From NCBI GenBank assembly GCA_023205875.1, contig CP060755.1:1364001-1428000 (forward strand): a DNA stretch of 64,000 nt, given 5' to 3'. Position 1 is the stretch's first letter. The number at the start of each line of letters is the position of its first letter. The notes under the pieces were generated by a model, which saw nothing but the letters and a program-made list of their open reading frames with translations, was not told the origin of the DNA and ran no database searches. A program made the position numbers and the translations under genes. Shown one piece after another: positions 9,391 to 18,765 of the stretch. The stretch comes from Chloropicon primus (taxonomy: Eukaryota; Chlorophyta; Chloropicophyceae; Chloropicales; Chloropicaceae).

Positions 9391-10545
9391 ATGGCGTCCT
9401 CTCGCCTTGGTGGCGCGAGCATCGTGCGTCGGACAGTGTCGCACCTGCTTTCCTCCGAAGCTTCGACGTCGTCGGCAAACTTGTGCACGAGCGCGGCGAA
9501 GCGCGCCGTCGCACAACCCGGCGCAAAGGTTGTTGGTGCCGGAGCCACCCCCGCGACCAGTAGCTCTGCTGCTGTCACGAGCCCTAGGGAGCTCTTGACG
9601 GTGTTCAAGCAGCTGTCGAAGGCCCGACTGAGCGCGCTGGTGGTCCTGAGCGCGGCGGCTGGGTTCGTCGCCGGCAGCGGCGAGACGGTGGAGTGGACGA
9701 AGCTGGGCTTGACGTCTTTCGGAACCTTCGCGTGCGCTGCCTCTGCGAACACCCTGAACCAGATCTATGAGGTGGAGAAGGACAAACTGATGAAGCGGAC
9801 GTGCAAGCGGCCCCTCCCCACGGGGAAGATAACTCCGAAGAACGCCCTGATCTGGGCGGTGGGATCCGGGGTCGTGGGCTGCGCGACTCTCTACGCAAGC
9901 TCGAACGCCACGACCGCAGCGCTTGGCGCGGCAAACATTGTGCTGTATGCCGGTGTCTACACGCCCCTCAAGCAGGTCAGCATGTGGAACACGTGGGTGG
10001 GTGCTCTGGTTGGGGCCGTTCCCCCGCTGATGGGCTGGGCCGCGGCCTCTGGTGGGCTGGAGCCCGGTTCCTTTGTCCTCGCGTCGGCCCTCCACTTCTG
10101 GCAACTGCCTCACTTCTTCTCCCTGGCTTGGATATGCAGAGAAGACTACGGCAGGGGAGGCTACAAGATGCTCTCCCTCATGGACAAGACCGGAAAGAGG
10201 ACGGCGGCCTGCGCCTTGAGAAATTGCATCTACTTGCTCCCCCTCGGGTTCCTGGCGCAGCACTTTAACGTTGCCACGGAGGAGTTCACGTACGAAGCCG
10301 CCGCCCTGTCCACGGTGATGGCGTGCTCCGCCCTCGTCTTCTACACCAAGCCGTCAGTGGAGACCGCTAGGATTCTCTTCAGGGCAAGCTTGCTGCACTT
10401 GCCGCTGTACATGGGGTCCCTCTTGATGCACAGAATACCTCGCGGTCAAGACAAGCCCCTTGGAAAGGAAGAGAAGTCCAAAGTGGTGATGCCGCCGTTC
10501 CCTTTCCTTCCGGTGCCGGGAGTGGACTTCAAGAGAGGAGGATAA
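9391..10545 (+). CDS. COX10: Protoheme IX farnesyltransferase (heme O synthase), mitochondrial
   Basis: COX10 converts heme B to heme O by adding a farnesyl group, the first step toward heme A for cytochrome c oxidase, in the inner mitochondrial membrane. The protein is 384 residues from the ATG at 9391. Residues 1 to about 60 are rich in Ser, Arg and Ala and lack acidic residues early on, as expected of a mitochondrial presequence. The UbiA-type active-site motif is clear: NQIYEVEKDKLMKRTCKRPL, with the Glu-for-Asp seen in eukaryotic COX10. The second loop has YTPLKQVSMWNTWVGALVGA, PPLMGW and HFWQLPHFFSLAW. Several transmembrane helices lie between. It follows the acyltransferase-like gene on the same strand after 251 bp, one of the few tandem pairs here. 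Confidence 0.95.
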   Translation: MASSRLGGASIVRRTVSHLLSSEASTSSANLCTSAAKRAVAQPGAKVVGAGATPATSSSAAVTSPRELLTVFKQLSKARLSALVVLSAAAGFVAGSGETVEWTKLGLTSFGTFACAASANTLNQIYEVEKDKLMKRTCKRPLPTGKITPKNALIWAVGSGVVGCATLYASSNATTAALGAANIVLYAGVYTPLKQVSMWNTWVGALVGAVPPLMGWAAASGGLEPGSFVLASALHFWQLPHFFSLAWICREDYGRGGYKMLSLMDKTGKRTAACALRNCIYLLPLGFLAQHFNVATEEFTYEAAALSTVMACSALVFYTKPSVETARILFRASLLHLPLYMGSLLMHRIPRGQDKPLGKEEKSKVVMPPFPFLPVPGVDFKRGG

Positions 10546-10683
10546 CAAAGCGATCGCGAAACGGTCGGTCGTTTCTATTTTAATAACTTAAGACGACGGC
10601 TAACGTCTGTGCGAATCAAAACCCGGTTCGTGCGCGTGTTTGCCCTCGGGTCCCGATTCCGATGTGCGGCACCGTGTACTAAA

Positions 10684-11826
10684 TCATTTAGTGACCTTGT
10701 ACTTTTTAATCGTGCTCAGAAGCTGCTTGGCCTGGCTGTTGTTCTTGAAGTGATCCCTCACCGGCTGCAAGATGGTGTTGATCGCAGTTGCCAGCGAAGG
10801 CTTGACGTCACCAGGGTGAAGGGCTCCCGACTTGTAGTCCTCTACGATTGCCTCAAACGTGTCGTATGTTACATTTCCCCCGTTCTCCTCCTTGCGGAAC
10901 ACCTCGAAGTGGCCGAACCACGGCAGGACGACGTACTGGACGTACTCCAAGCAGGGGTTGCCCTCCACCTCTTGCGGTGGGCAAAAAGCCTTCTTGATCT
11001 TCGTCTTCACCTCTTGCTCCGAGTCCTCCATGAAGATCGCCGAGCTTGGGTCGCTCTTCGACATCTTCTCCTGGCCCTGCAGGAGTCCGCTCAACATGTG
11101 GTGGGACAGGATGATGGGCTTGAGCTTCTTCTTCTTCATGTCGCAGTACTCCCTCGCAAGCATGTTGACCTTCCTCTGGTCCATTCCCAGCTGGCAGATG
11201 TCCGCCTTGAGGAAGAAGATGTCTGCGCACTGCATGCAGGGGTAGAAGATCTGGGCCGCGGTCAGGTTCAGATTGGGGGCGCCGTCCTCCCCGGACTCCG
11301 CCCTTCCCATGATCTGTGAGCACCTGATTATTCTCTTCAAGGTGTTGAGCCTGGCGATGTCCATAACGAGCGGCCAGTACTCGTCCGAGCGTTCGTTGAT
11401 CTCGTCCGAAGTCCAGTGAAACTCCACGCCATCCATGTCCATGCCGATCGCCTTCCACACCTCTATCATGTACTCGCCGACCTTCCTGATCTTCTTCAGG
11501 TCTCCGCCCATCTTGTTGTTCAGCATCGCGAACCAGTCGGCTACCCAGAACTTGAACACGCAGCCAGCCTTGGTCAGCTTGTTCACATTCAGGGCTTTCA
11601 TCACACCCTGCGCGATGTGCATCCGGCCAGACGGCTCGAAACCGTCGTAGCACACGGGAAGAGGCTTCTTCTCCAACAGCTTCCTGAGCTCGGATTCTTG
11701 GATACACTCCTCTCCGATCGACCGGACGAGGTCGTACCTCTCGTCCAGGGTCAACCCATTCACCAGCTTCGGTTCCTCCACCTTCATGGCCTCCATCTTC
11801 TCCGTTGCAGCCTCCTCGCTCGCCAT
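10684..11826 (-). CDS. YARS1: Cytosolic tyrosyl-tRNA synthetase
   Basis: Class I aminoacyl-tRNA synthetase that charges tRNA-Tyr. The protein is 380 residues. The tyrosine pocket and HIGH-equivalent region are in PVCYDGFEPSGRMHIAQG (near residue 60), and the KMSKS loop is in GQEKMSKSDPSSAIFMED (near 250). The sequence is of the eukaryotic/archaeal type, not the bacterial organellar type, and no transit peptide is visible, so it should act in the cytosol. It ends shortly after the catalytic and anticodon-binding core, with a lysine-rich tail, and lacks the EMAPII-like domain of animal enzymes, as in plants and yeast. The ATG at 11826 opens directly into a short acidic leader. It is convergent with COX10 (138 bp) and divergent with the TBC gene. 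Confidence 0.96.
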   Translation of the reverse strand: MASEEAATEKMEAMKVEEPKLVNGLTLDERYDLVRSIGEECIQESELRKLLEKKPLPVCYDGFEPSGRMHIAQGVMKALNVNKLTKAGCVFKFWVADWFAMLNNKMGGDLKKIRKVGEYMIEVWKAIGMDMDGVEFHWTSDEINERSDEYWPLVMDIARLNTLKRIIRCSQIMGRAESGEDGAPNLNLTAAQIFYPCMQCADIFFLKADICQLGMDQRKVNMLAREYCDMKKKKLKPIILSHHMLSGLLQGQEKMSKSDPSSAIFMEDSEQEVKTKIKKAFCPPQEVEGNPCLEYVQYVVLPWFGHFEVFRKEENGGNVTYDTFEAIVEDYKSGALHPGDVKPSLATAINTILQPVRDHFKNNSQAKQLLSTIKKYKVTK

Positions 11827-12156
11827 CCCTCTCCCTCTCTCTCTCTCTCTCTCTCCTCTCTCTCACACACACACACTCTCCGCCGACGCGTGGGGCTGCC
11901 GCTTCACTGGTGCTCGCACGAACCGAAACCTAAATCTGACAGACGACCTCGGCTTTGGCCTCGGCTTTGGCCTCGGCTTTTTCTTCGCTCTTTCCCTTTG
12001 CAAGGGAGGCCGAGGTAGCGAGCAAGGGGTGAGGGGAGCGGGCAGTCGCACGACTTGTTCTGTCTCGAATACCTCCCTCTCTCCGTCCTGCGCACTTTGT
12101 TGGGAACCAGGGGTTCGGTTTGGTTTGGTTTGGACAGAGCGCGAGGGGGGTGCAGG
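11827..12156. promoter_or_regulatory. Divergent intergenic region, TyrRS / TBC protein, with several simple repeats
   Basis: No gene is seen in these 330 bp. It contains a CT tract and a CA run just upstream of the TyrRS start (about 11829-11876), three copies of a 12-bp unit CCTCGGCTTTGG at 11947-11982, and a (GGTTT)n run at about 12116-12132 near the TBC start. Confidence 0.65.
11947..11982. repeat. 12-bp tandem repeat, three copies
   Basis: Three near-perfect copies of CCTCGGCTTTGG sit in the shared TyrRS/TBC promoter. Short direct repeats of this kind may bind a regulator or be replication slippage. Confidence 0.75.
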
Positions 12157-13515
12157 ATGGGAGATTGGGAGGAGGTGAACCACTGGGAGGTGGACGACTT
12201 CGAGGAGGAGGACTATCCGAGTACGAGCGAGGAGATGGAGGAGGTGGGGGGAGAGGGCGACGGGGGCGAGAGAGAGGATGGGGCGTCGAGCTTGGGAAAA
12301 CGCGTGGGCCTCGGGACTGCCCTGCTGTTGGGTGCGACTCTGGGGCTGGGGGTTGGGGTGTCGGTGGCGGCCGTAGCGACTATAGCGCACCAGCACATCA
12401 AGCAGAAGGGTCCGAGCTTGCTCGAGAAGCTTGGTTTGCACGGCGTGGCGGAGCGGGTGCCTCTCAAGTCGGAAAAGTGGTGCGAGAAGGTGGACGAGGA
12501 GGGGAAGCTGGCGAACTTCGAGTCCCTGCTGGAGGAGGTGTCGAGGGGAGGCATCTGCCCCAGCATAAGGGCAACAGTCTGGCCGTTTCTCCTGGGCCTG
12601 GTGGACGTCAACTCGAACGCCAAGGAGAGGGAGGAGGAGCTAAGCAAGCTCCGGAAAAAGTACGAGAACTTGCTGGACCAGTGCAAGAAGCTCCACGCGG
12701 AGCTCGAGGGGGGGAGCGACCAGCACGAGAACCCCAAGATCCTACAGACGGAGGAGTACAAGGAGAACAGGAGAATCCTGAACTTGGACCTCGTGAGGAC
12801 GGACTTTTCTTCGATGACGCTTTCGGAGCTGGACGCCCGCACGGAGGGCGACTCCAAGGACCTCGGGCTGGACGACCACATAGACAAGGCAGAGTACCTG
12901 ACCGCCGAGCAGAAGCGTTGCGCAAAGGACATGGGGAAAATCCTCCTTTGCTACTCTATCCACGATCCCCAGACGGGCTACTGCCAGGGAATGACGGACC
13001 TGGTCCAACCCTTCGTCCAAATTTTTCAGGACGAGGCGACCAGCTTTTGGGCCTTTTCGAGGTTCATGGAGTCCGCCAGGGAGAACTTCATGACCGACGA
13101 GAGCGGAATAATGACGAAGATCAGCTTGGTGAAGATGGTGCTGGCGGACATATCCCAGGACGTCTTCTCGTGGCTGAACGAGATCGGAGCGGAGTCCTTC
13201 TTCTTCGTGTATCGAATGATCCTTGTTCAGCTGAGGAGGGAGCTCAGTATCGAGGACTCCATGCTTTTTTGGGAGGTCTTGTGGGCGGAAGACCTGGCGA
13301 GGGACATGCAGGGGAAAGCCGACGTCCCGGGGTTCCTTATCTTCTCCATTGTCGCGCTCATCATGGAGAGAGCTGGAGAGATCACAAGGAACTGCAAGGC
13401 AGAGTCTGACGTCGTCCACATGTTTTGCAACTTGAAGATCGACGTGTGGCGCATGATAGAGGAAGCGAGGTTCGTCCGAAAGAAGTGGCTCCTGGTCGGG
13501 AGCAGCCCCGGCTGA
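12157..13515 (+). CDS. TBC-domain RabGAP with an N-terminal hydrophobic segment
   Basis: TBC proteins stimulate GTP hydrolysis by Rab GTPases in membrane traffic. The protein has 452 residues from the ATG at 12157. An acidic start (about residues 1-45) is followed by a Gly/Ala/Val-rich hydrophobic stretch (about 50-76) that could be a membrane anchor. The TBC domain follows: GGICPSIRATVWPFLLGL near its start, the arginine-finger motif in ILNLDLVRTD, and the glutamine-finger motif in GYCQGMTDLV. Later parts (DEATSFWAFSRFMES, LSIEDSMLFWEVLWAEDLA) match the TBC1D15/17-like and plant TBC groups. Both catalytic residues are present, so it should be active. The membrane segment is unusual for this family and rests only on composition. 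The Rab target is unknown. Confidence 0.88.
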   Translation: MGDWEEVNHWEVDDFEEEDYPSTSEEMEEVGGEGDGGEREDGASSLGKRVGLGTALLLGATLGLGVGVSVAAVATIAHQHIKQKGPSLLEKLGLHGVAERVPLKSEKWCEKVDEEGKLANFESLLEEVSRGGICPSIRATVWPFLLGLVDVNSNAKEREEELSKLRKKYENLLDQCKKLHAELEGGSDQHENPKILQTEEYKENRRILNLDLVRTDFSSMTLSELDARTEGDSKDLGLDDHIDKAEYLTAEQKRCAKDMGKILLCYSIHDPQTGYCQGMTDLVQPFVQIFQDEATSFWAFSRFMESARENFMTDESGIMTKISLVKMVLADISQDVFSWLNEIGAESFFFVYRMILVQLRRELSIEDSMLFWEVLWAEDLARDMQGKADVPGFLIFSIVALIMERAGEITRNCKAESDVVHMFCNLKIDVWRMIEEARFVRKKWLLVGSSPG

Positions 13516-13567
13516 TTATAAACGAAGTATATTAAGAATTACAGGATCAAATCACTAGTACATTTTT

Positions 13568-16201
13568 CTATTGAGTGCTCAAAAGAATGCTCTCCACCTT
13601 GCTAAGCTCTTTCGCGATGTCAGGGAACTTCTCCTGAAGCTTCTTGGTGAGATTGAGGAGCTTCTCGTTCACTTCCGCGGACTTTTCCGACTCCGATTTG
13701 ATTTTTTCTGCATCACCGAGAGACTTGAACTTTCCTTGCTTGGCGTCCTCGAACCACTTCAACTTCTTTTGGTTCAATACAGTGTTCAGAAGGCTGAGCT
13801 CCTTCTGGGTTCTGATCTCCTCGATCTCCTGGATGAGGCTGCCTTCCGCCTCCTCCACACTTTGCAGCTGGGTGAGCTCGTAATCAAGCTCGCTCGACCT
13901 CGCGTCCCTCTCCAGCGCCTTCTGCTTGGAAGACTTCTCGAAGACCTTCGACTTCTTGTTCGTGTCCTTGATTCTTCTTTGGAGCTCCATCGAGGACTTT
14001 TTGAGGCCAGCCTCGGTCAGGGAAGCCCTCCCCTTCTGTTGACCCGCCCTGCCCTTGTTGGCAATGAACTCGCGCTTGTGGATAGCCCTCTCCATGTCGG
14101 ATATGAGCTTCTCCTGCTGCCTGATGAGTTCTTGGTGCCTCAGCTTCATCCTGTGGATCTCCTTCTTCATCGCTCCCACGACGTCTTGTCCAACGTTTGG
14201 ATCGATGGTGGCCTGCATCTCCCTCTCGAGGTGAATTTTCCTCTCCCAGAGCAAGATTTGCCTTTCGTACTCCACCATCTCGGACAAGATCTGCCTCTTC
14301 TCCTCCTCCTTGACCTGGATCTTCTCCAACAGCTGGTTCGTCTCGGCCTCCAGCTCGTTCAACTGGTTCAGAATCTTTGACTCCAAGTTGAAGTTCTCGT
14401 TGGCCAGGTCGGACTGGAGCTGGGTGTGCTCCGCGATCAGACTGTTCAGCCTCGTCATATCATAGTGCATGTGCTCTATGCTCGTGTCCAGCTTCTTGAT
14501 ATCGGTGTTGTACTGCTGGTGCTGGTTGCTCAGGCGCTTGCGCTTCTGCATCAGGATCGTGTGCTCGCTCTTCATCCTTTGGATGGTCTCCTTCATGTCG
14601 TTGTTCTCGTGCTGCAAGGACACGAGGTCTGTCTGCAAGGTCATCCAGCGCTTCTGGAGCTCCTTGCTCTCCGCCGTCTTCTGGTTGATCTCTCTCGTCA
14701 TGTTCGCAATCGTCGCCTCGAGCGGACCCATGTTCTCCTCCGTCTTGTTTCCAACGATCTTCTCGTAGGCGCGGTTCAACCTGTCCATCTCGGAAGTCTT
14801 CTTCTCAACGTCATCGTTCTTCCTTCGGATCTCGATCTCGTACCTCTGGATGGTGCGGGCCTTCTCCTTGAGCTCGTCGTCCAGGGCCTTGAGCGTGTCC
14901 TCCAGCCTGGAGTTGTGTGCCTGGGTGTTCAGCAGGTCCACCTTGATCTTGGCGATCTCGTTGTTCAGGTTGATGATATCGATCTCTTCCTGCTTGATGA
15001 GCTTCACCGTCTTCTTGGTGTGCTGGATGGTCTTCTGAGAGCTCTTCTCCATGGTGGTCTGGTCGCTGATGTTGTTCAACATGTCCAACTCGATGTCTTG
15101 GATCTCTTGGTTGATCCTGAAGATGTTCTTATCCACGCTCTGGATCTCGCTCCTGACCTTCTGGCCCTCGAGGACAGCCTTTTGGACCGTCTTCTCGGTC
15201 TCCTCCAGGGAGTTGGAGAGCCTCATGTGCTGCTCGTAGAGCCTGTCCTTCCTCTCCACGCTCTGCGCAAGCTGCTTCTTCAGGAACTCGGCCTCTCCCT
15301 CGAGCTTCTTCAGCACGCTCGTGAGCTGCTCGTTCTGGATCTGCTCCATCCGCACGGACTTCTTGTACCCCTCGATCTCAGATTCCATGGCCAGCTGCTG
15401 CTCCCTCTGCTTCCTGAGGGCGTCCTCCGTCGCCTGCAGGGCCTCGTCCCTTCTGGAGATGGCCAGGAGACTGCTCTTCCACCTCTGCACGAGCTGCTTC
15501 TTCTCAAAGTGGATCGTCTCCATCTCCAAGGAAGCCTCGTTCAGAGCCTCCTGGGCCACCTTGGTCTCGTGCTTCTGGGCAATGAGCTGCGCGTCGTACA
15601 GCTTGAGGCGCTGGTTCTCGTGCTTCAGAGTCTCCTGCAGGTTGTCGATGAGAAGGTCCTGCTCCTGCTTGGCCTTCTCCTTCTTGGTGATGTTCTCCTC
15701 GGCCACAAAGGTCGCACGGCGAGTGATTGAGATCTCGTTCTTCGTCTCCTCGCTGTACGCCTCGATCTGCTTCAGAGTGGACGCGAGCTTGTCGTACTCC
15801 TTCTGGCTTTCGCCCACGGCGTCCTCCCTCATCTTCGTCTCCTTCGCTATGGCCTCGGAGCGAGCCTTGGTGGTCTTGAGCTCAGCGTCCGCGTTGGAGC
15901 GGGCATCCGTGACCACGTGGAGATCTTCCGAGACGTTTTCCAGGTTTATCTGGAGCTTGGCGAGCTGCTGCTGCTGCCCGTAGAGATCCACACCAATCTG
16001 CTCCCTCTGGGTCTTCGCCACCTTGAGGGCCTCCTCCTTCTCCCTCAGCTCCAGCTCTGCCCTCTCCTTGGCAGACACCAACTGACTGGCGAGGGCAGCC
16101 TGGGCTCGCGCCAGGAGCGGGTGGCTTGGGTCCATCCCCATCTCCGGCACGTCCACTCCCTCCTCAATCACGTCATCGTCGTCTACTGCGTTCGGCGCCA
16201 T
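13568..16201 (-). CDS. CCDC40: CCDC40/FAP172-like ciliary 96-nm ruler coiled-coil protein
   Basis: CCDC40, with CCDC39, forms the molecular ruler that sets the 96-nm repeat along motile-cilium doublet microtubules and positions radial spokes and inner dynein arms. This 877-residue protein is coiled coil almost throughout. Its N-terminal region has the CCDC40 signature: DPSHPLLARAQAALASQL, then ERAELELREKEEALKVAKTQ and GVDLYGQQQQLAKLQ. Later blocks such as VGNKTEENMGPLEATIANMT and KEIHRMKLRHQELIRQQEKL also look like the family. Length is somewhat shorter than the vertebrate protein, as in algae. No intron is needed. The ATG at 16201 is the first in frame. It is convergent with the TBC gene (52 bp). 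Presence implies a flagellate stage or recent loss of one. Confidence 0.85.
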   Translation of the reverse strand: MAPNAVDDDDVIEEGVDVPEMGMDPSHPLLARAQAALASQLVSAKERAELELREKEEALKVAKTQREQIGVDLYGQQQQLAKLQINLENVSEDLHVVTDARSNADAELKTTKARSEAIAKETKMREDAVGESQKEYDKLASTLKQIEAYSEETKNEISITRRATFVAEENITKKEKAKQEQDLLIDNLQETLKHENQRLKLYDAQLIAQKHETKVAQEALNEASLEMETIHFEKKQLVQRWKSSLLAISRRDEALQATEDALRKQREQQLAMESEIEGYKKSVRMEQIQNEQLTSVLKKLEGEAEFLKKQLAQSVERKDRLYEQHMRLSNSLEETEKTVQKAVLEGQKVRSEIQSVDKNIFRINQEIQDIELDMLNNISDQTTMEKSSQKTIQHTKKTVKLIKQEEIDIINLNNEIAKIKVDLLNTQAHNSRLEDTLKALDDELKEKARTIQRYEIEIRRKNDDVEKKTSEMDRLNRAYEKIVGNKTEENMGPLEATIANMTREINQKTAESKELQKRWMTLQTDLVSLQHENNDMKETIQRMKSEHTILMQKRKRLSNQHQQYNTDIKKLDTSIEHMHYDMTRLNSLIAEHTQLQSDLANENFNLESKILNQLNELEAETNQLLEKIQVKEEEKRQILSEMVEYERQILLWERKIHLEREMQATIDPNVGQDVVGAMKKEIHRMKLRHQELIRQQEKLISDMERAIHKREFIANKGRAGQQKGRASLTEAGLKKSSMELQRRIKDTNKKSKVFEKSSKQKALERDARSSELDYELTQLQSVEEAEGSLIQEIEEIRTQKELSLLNTVLNQKKLKWFEDAKQGKFKSLGDAEKIKSESEKSAEVNEKLLNLTKKLQEKFPDIAKELSKVESILLSTQ

Positions 16202-16766
16202 CCTGCCCTTCCCTCTCGTCCCTCAACGTCTCCGTCCAGTCCTTCCCTCATTGACTCGCAAGCCCAAGGCTTCGAATTTCCCTATTTTCCTTTCTTTTCA
16301 AACCAAGGAAAAAGGAAAAGGAAAAGGAAAAGGACATCTTAACAAGAAATCTTAGCAAGGCAAGGCAGGCGTCGTATACCATTCTAAAACGATAGAAACG
16401 AAGAGAACAGAAGAAGAGGGAGAGAGGGAGAAGAAGAAGAGAAGAAGAGAGGAGAGGGGAGGAAATGTTATTGGAAAAGTGATGAAGACAAAGAACAGGG
16501 AGGGGGACTCGTGCTCGTGCTCGTGCTCGAGTCGGTTCCATTGAACGGCACGAGGGGGGCGGTTGCGGGACACGAGGACTGAGCGATGAGGTGCCTCCCG
16601 GTCGAACGCCTGTACGAGCTGTCCAAGGACAAGGGGGAGGAGGAAGGGACGCACGAGTAGGAGTGGAGAGAGAGAGAGAGAGAGAGGGCGGGAGGGAGAG
16701 AGAAGACGATTATTGGTTGCTTTTGGTGGTGGTCGACTGTCGAGTGGACACCTCACGCTCCCAAAC
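16202..16766. promoter_or_regulatory. Divergent intergenic region with purine-rich repeats
   Basis: This 565-bp stretch holds no gene I can support. It contains (GGAAAA)n at about 16310-16334, a GA/GAA-rich tract at about 16405-16460, a triple GTGCTC at about 16513-16530 and a (GA)n run at about 16666-16687. It probably provides promoters for the CCDC40-like gene and the unknown gene to its right. Confidence 0.55.
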
Positions 16767-17456
16767 ATGGACGCGAACCAGTCGAAGGCGCTTCTCAAGC
16801 TCGGCGTGGCCACGGACCTTGGGACAGCGATCAGGACGAACAAGTCGTTCTCGAAGGTCGCTTCGTCCTCGCCAGAAACGAGGAGGGCAGACAAGCTCCT
16901 TCAAGACTTCATCAGGTCCAACCCCAACAGGCACCTGGACCTGAAGCAGCTGGACAGGCTGCTGGTGCAAAAGATTCAGAAGGACATCGAGGCCCGGGCC
17001 ATGCAGAAGAAACCGAGCCGCGTGAGGGTGTCCGTCCCTCCCGGAAAGCCTGCGGCAAGGGCCGTGGCCCGGACCCCAAAGCCCCCGGCTTCCGCCAAGT
17101 TGGAGGAAGGGGGCACAGACGATGCAGCGGGGGGGGAGGTCGTCGGGTCCCGGGCGACGACCGCGGAGTCGTCCCGGCGGAGCCCGGACGGGAGGTCCAC
17201 GGCGGCGAGGGCGGGCACGGGCGCCACGACGCGCGCGGCCACGGCGAGGGCGGAGGCCGGCGTCCTCGCGACGACAACTGCGGACAAGAGCTCCGAGATC
17301 GACATCGTGAACTTGGACGAGGCCTTGGGGGAGATAAACCAGGCCAAGCCGATGGTGCTGAACCTGGAGGAGCTCATGGACAGCACGCTCGAGGTCCTGG
17401 AGTACGAAGCGAGCAGGCCCCTGGAGCCGCAGCAGCAGCAGCAGCTCGAGGAGTAG
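16767..17456 (+). CDS. Unrecognised protein with low-complexity Ala/Arg/Thr region
   Basis: The predicted protein has 229 residues from the ATG at 16767. Residues 1 to about 75 are ordered and helical-looking (DANQSKALLKLGVATDLGTA, ADKLLQDFIRSNPNRHLDLK, LDRLLVQKIQKDIEARAM). The middle is low complexity with many Pro, Ala, Arg and Thr. A short hydrophobic-acidic segment (SEIDIVNLDEALGEINQAKP) and MVLNLEELMDSTLEVLEY follow, and the end is a glutamine run. I do not recognise the family. Coding is supported by a continuous frame, a plausible start, and conserved-looking ends, but not by a known domain. It converges with the next gene (134 bp between stops). Confidence 0.6.
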   Translation: MDANQSKALLKLGVATDLGTAIRTNKSFSKVASSSPETRRADKLLQDFIRSNPNRHLDLKQLDRLLVQKIQKDIEARAMQKKPSRVRVSVPPGKPAARAVARTPKPPASAKLEEGGTDDAAGGEVVGSRATTAESSRRSPDGRSTAARAGTGATTRAATARAEAGVLATTTADKSSEIDIVNLDEALGEINQAKPMVLNLEELMDSTLEVLEYEASRPLEPQQQQQLEE

Positions 17457-17590
17457 GGAGCGAGTCGAAGGAGGCCGGACGAAACAAAAAACCAATACAG
17501 TTACTAGGCGTCCAAATAAAAATCACTAAAAACTCTCCCAAAGTGTACAAAAAAAATTCCGCTTTCCACCGCCTCGCGCGCGCCTTCTCC

Positions 17591-18139
17591 TCACGCGGTG
17601 TGGTTCTTCAGCTTCTCGTTCTCCCTCTTCAGGTTCTCCACTAACTGCAAGAGCTTCTCCTGCTTGAGCTGCTCCTCCATGATGTAGGCCTTGTTCACCA
17701 CGTACCCCTCGGTTCCACCGCCCTGGACGGCGATGCAGGAGGGCAGCTGGTACTGGAAGAGCTGCTTGAGGAACTCGGAGCCCATGGTGTTCTGCTGCGG
17801 CTCGCCGTTTCTGTGCGCGTGGGTGCGTTTGCCACCACGCGTCGGAGGAGAAAGAGACGGAAGGAAGGGGGGTCGTCAGCAATAGAGGCGGGAGAGAGGG
17901 GGTCGTCGGTCGTCGACGTCGTCGTACCTAGTGCCGGACAGGAAGTAGTGGTCCACCCTGCCAAAGTTCTGCATGCCCGCGGACTGAACCGCGGCGGCGG
18001 CGTGCATGCTCCTCGTCGTGGGACCCAGGCCCTGGTTGTTGTTCTGGCGCCTCTCCACGTTCGAGGTCGGGTGGCACGCCTGCGAGGAGGTGGCTGAGCC
18101 CTGGATGCTCGCCGCTCCCTTCGCCATCTTCGATATCAT
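17591..18139 (-). CDS. Unrecognised two-exon small protein with C-terminal coiled coil
   Basis: Two exons give a 143-residue protein. Exon 1 is 17928-18139 (ATG at 18139; a second ATG at 18127 is possible). The intron is 17811-17927 (117 bp, GTACGA donor, CACAG acceptor, phase 2), and exon 2 is 17591-17810. The splice joins HYFLSGTR to NGEPQQNTMGSEFLKQL in frame. The N-terminal half is Ser/Gln/Asn-rich and probably disordered. The C-terminal half has FLKQLFQYQLPSCIAVQGG and then a leucine-rich helix EEQLKQEKLLQLVENLKREN. I do not recognise it. The precise splice and conserved-looking junction support a real gene over a chance reading frame. Confidence 0.6.
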
Positions 18140-18765
18140 ACTCGCGGCGCGAGGGACCCACACAACACTGCAATCGATCGGTACCCGCGGCAATTCGTCC
18201 TCCTCGTCAAGCTTGAGGTTCGCGCTCTTTCGGTCGTCGTCGTCGTCCTCCCTTGTCGTCGTCGTCGTCGTGGAAGGTTTGCTACAGGGGCTCGGCCATG
18301 GGACCTGATCCACAAAGCAGCAGCCAATCAGAGGCGAGAGAAAAACAGAGCCACAAATCCCAGCGAAAAGTGATCGCAATCGCAAAAAGTATCTCCTGAA
18401 CGTCCGATTTGAGTGCAAACGTTTTTTTTTTAATAGGTTTTAGAAAAGGGCGCGTTTCGTCGAGCTGTCAGCCTTGGGGCGAGACGGGGAGGACACGCGC
18501 ACACCCGGCGACGCACACGCACACGCTCCCTCCCTCCCTGCTTCCCCTCGTTTTTTTCGTTCGGAAAGTTTGGATCTTTGGTGCTTCTTCGGGCCTGGGG
18601 ATAAGCTCCCACCACCCCTTTCCGAGGAGCCAAGGCGTTGTGTGTTGTCGTCGTACAGCAACAAGTGGTGGTGATGAGGGTCCACAACAAGAGCGCTTGT
18701 GCTTTCCTGACCTGACTGGAAGAAAAACGGAGCAGAAAACACTTTTGGGGGGGTACTTGGAGGAG
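18140..18765. promoter_or_regulatory. Divergent intergenic region before the WD40/coiled-coil gene
   Basis: These 626 bp separate two starts. An in-frame open stretch extends upstream of the right-hand gene from about 18409 but has no ATG of its own in good context, so I treat it as untranslated. A (GTC)n run lies at about 18233-18269 and a T tract at about 18423-18431. Confidence 0.5.

Noticed and set aside
14426-15730. 434-codon plus-strand frame opposite the CCDC40-like gene
   Set aside because: Its Leu/Val/His-rich sequence is the antisense of coiled-coil codons; no start context or motif supports it.
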